Assembly: GCA_943325485.2 (NCBI GenBank)
Contig: CALPPP020000110.1
Coordinates: 1-5,294, forward strand
Length of the DNA stretch: 5,294 nucleotides
From: Rickettsia typhi
GTDB lineage: Bacteria; Pseudomonadota; Gammaproteobacteria; Burkholderiales; Burkholderiaceae_C
Direction of reading: 5' to 3'
The notes below the pieces were generated by a model. That model worked only from the letters and a program-made list of their open reading frames with translations. It was not told where the DNA came from and did no database searches. Shown in pieces: positions 1 to 5,294 of this stretch. A program made the position numbers and the translations under genes. Every line of letters begins with the position of its first letter. Within the stretch, counting starts at the first letter, position 1.

Positions 1-438
1 GAAGTAGGCTTGGCTGACACGCACCATCAGGTCTTGTTCGGCAGCAACCAGCTGCTCTTGCACCACTTGCATTTGCAAGCTGCTTTGCGCGACTTCGGCT
101 TTGTCACCAGGGCGGTAAAGGGGTTGCGAGCCTACAACGGTCGCGGTGTTGGTCCCGTAAAAGCGTGTGAAGCTAGGGTTGGTGGCTGACGTTTTGACGG
201 GGTCGTAGCTGAAGTTATTTTTTGAAACATTCACACTCAAGCTGCCAGTGGGCCCGAGCTTGGCCTGGGCTTGGGCAGACTTCAAACGCGTGGCTTCAAA
301 TTGCGCTTGCACCGATTGGTAGTTGGCATCAAAGCCTCGGGCTGAATCGTAGAGCTCGAGCAAGCTTTGACCATGGGCCACGCCACAAAAGGCCAAAGCC
401 ATGGCCGAAATAAGGGGCAGGGGACGAAAAGAACGCAT
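1..438 (-). CDS. TolC-family outer-membrane efflux/secretion channel, N-terminal part (3' end beyond window)
   Basis: This reading frame starts at the ATG at 438 and stays open for 146 codons to the left edge, so the C-terminal two thirds or so are missing (TolC-family proteins usually have about 420-490 residues). Residues 1-23 form a Sec signal peptide: Arg2 and Arg5, a hydrophobic core at about 6-20, and a plausible cleavage site after Ala-His-Gly23. The mature protein begins QSLLELYDSARGFDANYQS, like the start of mature E. coli TolC (ENLMQVYQQA...NPE), the first periplasmic helix. A beta-strand region follows (about 66-108, including SLSVNVSKN and VVGSQPLYRPGD, the counterpart of TolC's LTQSIFD). 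Then comes a long helix ending VSQAYF, like TolC's TATAYF. The family forms trimeric outer-membrane ducts joined to RND or type I exporters. It starts 23 bp after the methyltransferase gene with a good ribosome binding site, and is probably cotranscribed with the pump genes upstream. The family is clear; being the pump's own partner is inferred from position. Confidence 0.93.
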   Translation of the reverse strand, partial: MRSFRPLPLISAMALAFCGVAHGQSLLELYDSARGFDANYQSVQAQFEATRLKSAQAQAKLGPTGSLSVNVSKNNFSYDPVKTSATNPSFTRFYGTNTATVVGSQPLYRPGDKAEVAQSSLQMQVVQEQLVAAEQDLMVRVSQAYF

Positions 439-443
439 GGTCT

Positions 444-449
444 TCCTTT
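444..449 (-). promoter_or_regulatory. Ribosome binding site of the TolC-like gene
   Basis: On the minus strand AAAGGA lies five bases (AGACC) before the ATG at 438. It is the only clear Shine-Dalgarno sequence in front of any start in the window. It supports the chosen start and suggests the outer-membrane channel is translated independently of the gene before it. Confidence 0.75.
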
Positions 450-461
450 GGGGTGAGCGAT

Positions 462-1115
462 TCAAAATTGAAAAGCAGGTGTTTGCACAAAGCCGTGCAA
501 GCGTGGCAACACCACGTCCCACACAACCTGCGACTGAATAGCGCCATGGCTGGCGCGGGTAAAACGGGTCGCTTGCATGATAGGTTCTTCACCCACAACC
601 GCCATCAATCGGCCCCCCGGTTTGAGCAGGTCCAGCAGCTCTGTGGGCACCTGCGAGACAGAGCCTGTCAGCACTATCGCATCAAAAGAGTCACGTGGCA
701 GATCAATCGGTAGGCCACTGCTTGGAAGCAGTTGTGCGTTGGCAATACCAGCTTGCTGTAAATGGGTATGCGCTTGCGCGAGCAAATCGGCGTGGCACTC
801 TAGGCTTAGCACGGTAGCAGACAAACTGGCCAACAAGGCCGTGAGGTAGCCACTGCCCGTGCCAATTTCCAGCACGCTGTCGGTGGGCTTTAACAACAGG
901 TCTTGTGCCAACCTGGCCGCGACACGCGGTGCCAGCATGGTTTCGCCATGTAAGAGAGGAATTTCTGTATCGCTGTAAGCCAAGTCTTCAAAGGCGCTTG
1001 GTACAAACAGGCTGCGGTCGACAAACGACAACTGCTCAAGCACAGCATGGTCCAGCACATTCCAAGGACGGATTTGCTGTTCAACCATATTGAAGCGGGC
1101 AAGTTCTGTGTTCAT
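462..1115 (-). CDS. Protein-L-isoaspartate O-methyltransferase-like SAM-dependent methyltransferase
   Basis: The complete 217-residue protein is about the size of E. coli Pcm (208). The N-terminus (RFNMVEQQIRPWNVLD, then FVPSAFEDLAYSDTEIPL) matches the PIMT substrate-side region. The SAM-binding Rossmann core is clear: motif I VLEIGTGSGYLTA at 81-93, acidic Glu106 ending strand 2 (VLSLE), FDAIVLTGSV at 144-153, and LLKPGGRLMAVVG at 163-175. Classical PIMTs methylate L-isoaspartyl residues in damaged cytosolic proteins so they can return to aspartate. Two classical features seem absent. Where E. coli has TISQP with active-site Ser59, this protein has TMLAP, with Leu61 in the serine position. 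The GDG segment before the FDAI strand reads PSSG. The methyltransferase fold is therefore secure but isoaspartyl repair is not. It lies 33 bp after the permease and 23 bp before the TolC-like gene. The start at 1115 has no visible Shine-Dalgarno sequence but gives the expected family N-terminus. Confidence 0.9.
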   Translation of the reverse strand: MNTELARFNMVEQQIRPWNVLDHAVLEQLSFVDRSLFVPSAFEDLAYSDTEIPLLHGETMLAPRVAARLAQDLLLKPTDSVLEIGTGSGYLTALLASLSATVLSLECHADLLAQAHTHLQQAGIANAQLLPSSGLPIDLPRDSFDAIVLTGSVSQVPTELLDLLKPGGRLMAVVGEEPIMQATRFTRASHGAIQSQVVWDVVLPRLHGFVQTPAFQF

Positions 1116-1148
1116 AACGATTCGTTGTAGCAGTTCATTGGAGAAATT
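1116..1148 (-). other. Intergenic spacer with an eight-codon reading frame overlapping the methyltransferase start
   Basis: This 33-bp gap is the longest non-coding stretch in the window. It shows no inverted repeat or T-run suggesting a terminator, so read-through from permease to methyltransferase is likely. An ATG at 1138 opens an eight-codon frame (MNCYNESL) whose TGA at 1114-1112 overlaps the methyltransferase ATG at 1115. Such an overlap could couple translation, since the methyltransferase lacks a Shine-Dalgarno sequence. The short frame also lacks one, so it may be chance. Confidence 0.3.
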
Positions 1149-4100
1149 TTAACCAGCACGACTTTGCGTATTGTCGGTTGTCGTGCCCCATAGGCGTTTG
1201 AGCCATTGCGTCAGATCATCCAGATAACAATACACCACGGGCACTACCACCAAGGTCAGCAACGAGGAGGTGATGACGCCGCCAATCACCGCTTGCCCCA
1301 AGGGGGCTCTTTGCTCTGCCCCCTCGCTGGTGGACAAGGCCAAGGGCATCATGCCAAACACCATGGCCAAGGTGGTCATCAAAATGGGGCGCAAGCGCAC
1401 CTTGGCCGCCATCAGCAAAGCTTCACTGCGGTCCATGGGCGCTTCACGGGTGCCGTCGCCGTTGTCCAAGCCTTCTCGGGCGCGAATGGCAAAGTCGAGC
1501 AACAAAATCGCATTTTTAGTGACCAAGCCCATGAGCATGATCACCCCAATCACCGAGAACAAAGACAAGGTGGAGTGAAACAACATCAAAGCCAAGACCA
1601 CGCCTATCAAGGTCAAAGGCAAGGCCGTCATCAAGGCCAAAGGTTGCAAAAAGCTTTTGAACTGGCTGGCCAAAATCATGTAAATGAAAATAATCGCCAT
1701 CACCAGCGCTGAGACAGCGTAGGCAAAAGACTCTTTCATGTTTTTGGTGGAGCCACCAAATTGGTAGCGGTAGCCATCAGGCAATTGCATAGACGCCATG
1801 ACGGATTGGATTTCTTTGGACACGTCTCCGCTGGCACGGCCATAGGCATTTCCGCTGAAAGACACCTCGCGCGACAACTCACGTCGGTTGATTTGATTGG
1901 GACCCACGCCTTCGCTTATCCGCGCGACTTGGTTGAGTTTGACCGTACGCGTGCTGCCGTCTGCTGCAGGCGGGAGATTGAATGGCAGGCGCTCAAGGTC
2001 TTGCGGCGCTGTTCGCGATTCGGGCGACAGACGCACCAACACATCGTAGGTTTGGTCATTGCTGGCTCGCCACACGCCAATGTTTTGACCGGCGACCAAA
2101 GTGCGCAATTGGTTGGCAATGCTGCTGGCGTTCATGCCAAAGTCCGAAGCAGCTTCATGCTTGATAGCGATGTCAATGGTAGGTTTGTTGGGTTTAACGC
2201 TGGACTCGATATCGACAAAGCCTTTGACCTGACTGAGTTTAGCCATGACCTGTGCGGCCAAACGTTCGAGCTCGGCTTGGTCCGGGCCGAGCAAGTAAAA
2301 ATCGATTTGCTTGGCTCCACTCACACTGTCGAGTTGTCCCACATGGGTGACAGTGATGCCAGACAACTGACTTAGGCGCTGGCGAATATCTGGCGTGATG
2401 CTGTTGAGGTTGCGCTCACGCAAACCGCGGTCTACCAAGCGGAAATAGACGTTTGCGTAAATTTTGCCGTTGGCGTTACCCGTATTGATCGTTGTCAAGG
2501 TGTAGCGCACCTCGGGCAAACTGCGCAGCAGTTTTTCAACCTCTTGCGCTTTGCGCTCGGTCACTTCTAAAGATGACCCCACTGGCACATAAAAGGTAAC
2601 CGTGGACTCTGAGTAGTCCGACTTAGGAACAAACTCTGTGCCCAAGAGAGGCACCATGAAGATGCTGCCCACGAAAATACCCACGGCGGCCAACACGGTT
2701 TTCAGTTTATGCAACAAAGCCCACGCCAGCAAACGCTGGTACACACCGCTCAAGCGGTCTGTGGTGGTTTCAAACCAACCGGTGATACGTCCAATCGATT
2801 TGTCGTACCAGTTCAGCGGCTTGGTGGCTTGGCCGCGGATATGGATGCTGGGGTCGTGCCAAACGCTAGAAAGCATCGGGTCTAAGGTGAAACTGACAAA
2901 CATCGAGATGACCACAGCCACCACGATGGTCAAACCAAACTCGTGGAAGAACTTGCCAATCACGCCTTCCATGAATCCAATGGGTAAGAACACGGCGACG
3001 ATAGAGAAAGTGGTGGCCAGCACTGCCAGGCCAATTTCTCTGGTCCCTTCCATGGCTGCGGTGAACGCGTTTTTGCCCATTTGCACATGGCGCACAATGT
3101 TTTCGCGTACCACGATGGCGTCGTCAATCAGCAAACCAATACACAGCGACAAGGCCATGAGGGTCATCATATTGATGGTAAAGCCAAACAAGCTCATGAA
3201 CAAAAAAGTGCCAATCACCGCAATCGGCAAAGCCAGCCCGGTGATGATGGTCGAGCGCCAAGAGTTCAAGAATAAAAACACAATCAACACCGTCAGCAAA
3301 GCGCCTTCGATGAGGGTTTTGCGAACGTTATTGACCGCCACGCGGATGGGTCTTGAGCCATCAAAAATAGGCTCTAGGCGAACACCTGGGGGCAGCTGTT
3401 TGCGCATGGACTCCATGGTGTCTATCAAGCCATCCACCACTTCAATGGTGTTCTCGTCTTGGGCTTTGAGCACTGACAACAGCAGGGTGCGTTGCCCGTT
3501 GTAAAGCGCCATGTTCTCCAACTCTTGCGCACCATCGTTGACCTTGGCCACTTGCGACAGCCGCACATAGGTGCCGCCTTTGCGAGCCACGATGATGTTG
3601 CCAAAGTCCTCGGGGCGCTTCATGCGCGATTGCACTTGCACCACGCGGTCTTGCTGGATAGAACGAATCGAGCCCACCGGCAGGTCTTGGTTTTCGTTGC
3701 TGACGGCTGCCACCACTTGGTCTGCCGTCACGCCCAGCGCTTCCATGGCTTGGGGATTCAGGTAGAGGTTGATTTCGCGTTTGGTGCCGCCCACCAAGGC
3801 CACAGAGCCCACGCCACGCACGTTTTCAAGCCGCTTCTTGAAGACTTGGTCCGCCCAGTTGGTCAACTCCACATTGCTCAAGGGCTGGCTCAATCCCGTG
3901 GCTTTGTCATCAGGCAATACCGCCACCGACCAAATCGGGCGGCTGGTAGGGTCAAAGCGCAAGATGCGCGACTCTTTCACATCGGTACGCAAAAACGGGT
4001 GCACATTCGAGACTTTTTCGCGCACATCGTCAGCCGCTTTGCGGCCATTGACATACAGCTGAAACTCAATTACCACCACCGACAAGCCTTCGTAACTGCG

Positions 4101-4346
4101 TGAGGTGAGGGCGCTGATGCCGGCGATCGAGTTGACCGCTTCCTCAATTTTTTTGCTCACCTCGCTCTCGATGATTTCGGGCGAGGCGCCGGGGTACTCG
4201 GTGGTAATCACCACCACCGGCAAATCGATATTGGGGAATTGGTCAATCTTGAGGCGACCGTAGCTGAAGAGGCCCAGCACCACCAAGGCGAGCATCATCA
4301 TGGTGGCAAACACCGGGTTGCGCAAACTGACTTGGGTGAACCACAT
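1149..4346 (-). CDS. RND multidrug efflux permease, HAE1/AcrB-type (inner-membrane proton antiporter)
   Basis: The complete 1065-residue protein is close to the usual 1030-1060 of HAE1 pumps. Such pumps work as inner-membrane trimers that take substrate from the periplasm or outer leaflet and push it into a TolC-type duct, driven by proton influx. The duplicated RND layout is visible: TM1 at about 11-29, a large periplasmic part (about 30-340), TM2-TM6 at about 342-489, TM7 at about 547-566, a second periplasmic part (about 567-873), and TM8-TM12 at about 875-1041. The proton-relay residues are present: Asp408 and Asp409 in GLLIDDAIVVREN (AcrB D407/D408), Lys944 in GLVTKNAILL (AcrB K940), and Arg986 in RLRPILMTT (AcrB R971). 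The N-terminal DQFPNIDLPVV and YPGASPE are typical. Where AcrB's porter region has Phe610, 615, 617 and 628, this protein has a polar segment (TTINTGNANG, about 618-627), so its substrate range may differ. The start lies 3 bp after the adaptor stop with no clear Shine-Dalgarno sequence, suggesting coupled translation. Substrate unknown. Confidence 0.96.
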   Translation of the reverse strand: MWFTQVSLRNPVFATMMMLALVVLGLFSYGRLKIDQFPNIDLPVVVITTEYPGASPEIIESEVSKKIEEAVNSIAGISALTSRSYEGLSVVVIEFQLYVNGRKAADDVREKVSNVHPFLRTDVKESRILRFDPTSRPIWSVAVLPDDKATGLSQPLSNVELTNWADQVFKKRLENVRGVGSVALVGGTKREINLYLNPQAMEALGVTADQVVAAVSNENQDLPVGSIRSIQQDRVVQVQSRMKRPEDFGNIIVARKGGTYVRLSQVAKVNDGAQELENMALYNGQRTLLLSVLKAQDENTIEVVDGLIDTMESMRKQLPPGVRLEPIFDGSRPIRVAVNNVRKTLIEGALLTVLIVFLFLNSWRSTIITGLALPIAVIGTFLFMSLFGFTINMMTLMALSLCIGLLIDDAIVVRENIVRHVQMGKNAFTAAMEGTREIGLAVLATTFSIVAVFLPIGFMEGVIGKFFHEFGLTIVVAVVISMFVSFTLDPMLSSVWHDPSIHIRGQATKPLNWYDKSIGRITGWFETTTDRLSGVYQRLLAWALLHKLKTVLAAVGIFVGSIFMVPLLGTEFVPKSDYSESTVTFYVPVGSSLEVTERKAQEVEKLLRSLPEVRYTLTTINTGNANGKIYANVYFRLVDRGLRERNLNSITPDIRQRLSQLSGITVTHVGQLDSVSGAKQIDFYLLGPDQAELERLAAQVMAKLSQVKGFVDIESSVKPNKPTIDIAIKHEAASDFGMNASSIANQLRTLVAGQNIGVWRASNDQTYDVLVRLSPESRTAPQDLERLPFNLPPAADGSTRTVKLNQVARISEGVGPNQINRRELSREVSFSGNAYGRASGDVSKEIQSVMASMQLPDGYRYQFGGSTKNMKESFAYAVSALVMAIIFIYMILASQFKSFLQPLALMTALPLTLIGVVLALMLFHSTLSLFSVIGVIMLMGLVTKNAILLLDFAIRAREGLDNGDGTREAPMDRSEALLMAAKVRLRPILMTTLAMVFGMMPLALSTSEGAEQRAPLGQAVIGGVITSSLLTLVVVPVVYCYLDDLTQWLKRLWGTTTDNTQSRAG

Positions 4347-4349
4347 GGC

Positions 4350-5294
4350 CTAGGGCTTGCTGTTGGGTGAAGCAGTGGAAGCGGCGGGAGGTGTGCTGCC
4401 TGAGCGAACCGCCAAGCCCTCGCGCAAGGCACCTGCTGTGCCACGCAACACCACGCTGTTGGGCGGCACACCGCTGACTTCTACCCACACAGTATGGTCG
4501 GTTTGACCCAGCAACTGGCCACGCAAACCGGTTTTCACAACATGGTGAGTCACTTTGTTGTTGTCGATGGATTGCACATAGGCTTGGGGCTTGTCGGTGC
4601 GCACAGCGTCAAGCGGGATGGCGACGACTTGGCGCTGACCGAGGGCCAGTTGGCCTTGCCCGTACAAGCCTTGGCGCAAGCCACTCACGCTGTCTAAGCG
4701 CAAATAGACCAACACACTTCGGCTGCCAGCTTGCACATTGGGGTTGATGCGTTGTACTTTGGCGGTGACGGCTTGCTCGCGGCCTTCAAGTTGAAGTGTG
4801 GCTTGCTGACCCACACGCACATCGATGGAATCGGCAGGGCTCATCGTGGCTTCTAGCTCTAAGCTGTTGAGATCAACCACTTCCAGCAGACGCACGTCAA
4901 CAGACACCCGCTCGCCCGGCTGCGCCAAACGCGCCGATACCTGCCCCGAAATAGGCGAGGTCAGCACCGCGTCATCCAATACTTTGCGAGCCACATCGGC
5001 CCCTGACAAAGCGGCTTTGTAAGTGGCTTCAGCACCTGACAAGTTGGAGAAAGAGGTTTCCAGTGCAGTGACCGAAATAAAGCCCTTATCGACCAGCGAT
5101 TTGTTGTTGTCGTATTGGCGCTTGGCAATATCGACTTGCGCTTTGGCTGCATCCGCTTGTTGCTCGGCTTGACGCAGTTTGCGTTGGTATTCGGTGGGGT
5201 CTATGCGGGCCACCACTTGGCCAGCTTTGACATAGTCTCCCTCGCGCAAGCTCAGCTGAGTGATTTCCCCGGCCACCCGCGACTTGATGACCAC
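4350..5294 (-). CDS. RND efflux periplasmic adaptor (HlyD/AcrA membrane fusion protein), N-terminus beyond window
   Basis: The visible 314 residues run open to the right edge. The edge GTG codon is an internal valine, not the start: the frame begins inside the lipoyl domain, and the signal peptide or lipoprotein anchor plus the first strands are missing (full family length is about 370-400). In order are the first lipoyl half (VAGEITQLSLREGDYVKAGQ, about 7-33), an alpha-helical hairpin rich in Ala, Gln and Lys (about 35-107), the second lipoyl half (LTSPISGQVSARLAQPGERV, 111-130), a beta-barrel (about 135-220) and a membrane-proximal domain (about 222-297). A Ser/Pro/Ala-rich, probably disordered tail ends the protein (298-314). 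Adaptors bridge the RND pump and the outer-membrane channel in the periplasm; the hairpin contacts the channel. The gene ends with TAG only 3 bp before the permease ATG, the usual adaptor-permease order. Confidence 0.94.
   Translation of the reverse strand: MVIKSRVAGEITQLSLREGDYVKAGQVVARIDPTEYQRKLRQAEQQADAAKAQVDIAKRQYDNNKSLVDKGFISVTALETSFSNLSGAEATYKAALSGADVARKVLDDAVLTSPISGQVSARLAQPGERVSVDVRLLEVVDLNSLELEATMSPADSIDVRVGQQATLQLEGREQAVTAKVQRINPNVQAGSRSVLVYLRLDSVSGLRQGLYGQGQLALGQRQVVAIPLDAVRTDKPQAYVQSIDNNKVTHHVVKTGLRGQLLGQTDHTVWVEVSGVPPNSVVLRGTAGALREGLAVRSGSTPPAASTASPNSKP

Noticed and set aside
222..713. Small frames on both strands around the methyltransferase-TolC junction (222-413 plus, 329-598 minus, 453-713 plus)
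   Set aside because: They overlap the TolC-like N-terminus and the methyltransferase C-terminus, both well supported in their own frames, and carry no family features.
1206..1712. 168-codon plus-strand frame rich in His and Gln
   Set aside because: Antisense to the permease C-terminus. The His/Gln-rich composition is what the reverse strand of Leu/Val/Met/Ala codons produces; there is no ribosome binding site or recognisable domain.
1761..2375. 204-codon plus-strand frame
   Set aside because: Antisense to the second periplasmic part of the permease, whose own reading is clearly conserved; no domain is recognisable.
2638..3504. 288-codon open frame on the plus strand
   Set aside because: It lies wholly antisense to the conserved membrane core of the RND permease. 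Its translation resembles no family I know and has the Met/Thr/Ser/Lys-rich composition expected from the complement of a transmembrane coding region.
3492..4103. 203-codon plus-strand frame rich in His, Arg and Ala
   Set aside because: Antisense to the first periplasmic part of the permease, a common shadow in moderately GC-rich DNA; no supporting signal.
5292..5294. GTG at the right edge as the adaptor start codon
   Set aside because: The encoded residues begin within the lipoyl domain with no signal peptide, so the GTG is an internal codon and the true start lies outside the window.

Overview
The window is a protein-dense stretch in which every supportable gene lies on the minus strand. 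Read in the direction of transcription (high to low coordinates) it encodes: (1) the periplasmic adaptor of an RND efflux pump, cut at its N-terminus by the right window edge; (2) a full-length 1065-residue RND inner-membrane permease of the HAE1/AcrB type; (3) a 217-residue methyltransferase of the protein-L-isoaspartate O-methyltransferase (PIMT) fold; and (4) the N-terminal 146 residues of a TolC-family outer-membrane channel, cut by the left window edge. Gaps between genes are 3, 33 and 23 bp. No terminator-like hairpin is visible in any of them, so the four genes look like one transcription unit. Its promoter lies to the right of the window and its end to the left.

The adaptor, permease and TolC-like protein are the three parts of a tripartite efflux or export machine: a proton-driven inner-membrane pump, a periplasmic adaptor and an outer-membrane duct. 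This implies a Gram-negative (diderm) host. The moderate-to-high GC content, the protein style and the PIMT-like gene beside a tolC-like gene point to Betaproteobacteria, order Burkholderiales, perhaps Comamonadaceae. That placement comes from recognising the families, not from a search. The substrate cannot be read from the sequence; the HAE1 class usually exports hydrophobic or amphiphilic drugs, dyes, detergents or solvents.

The most noteworthy point is modest. A PIMT-fold methyltransferase sits between the pump genes and the outer-membrane channel gene, and it appears to lack the active-site serine and the GDG-type motif of characterised PIMTs. Otherwise this is ordinary chromosomal-style gene content. 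I found no RNA genes, mobile elements, CRISPR arrays, attachment sites or origins, and no gene-free stretch longer than 33 bp. I see no convincing evidence of an entirely new system.
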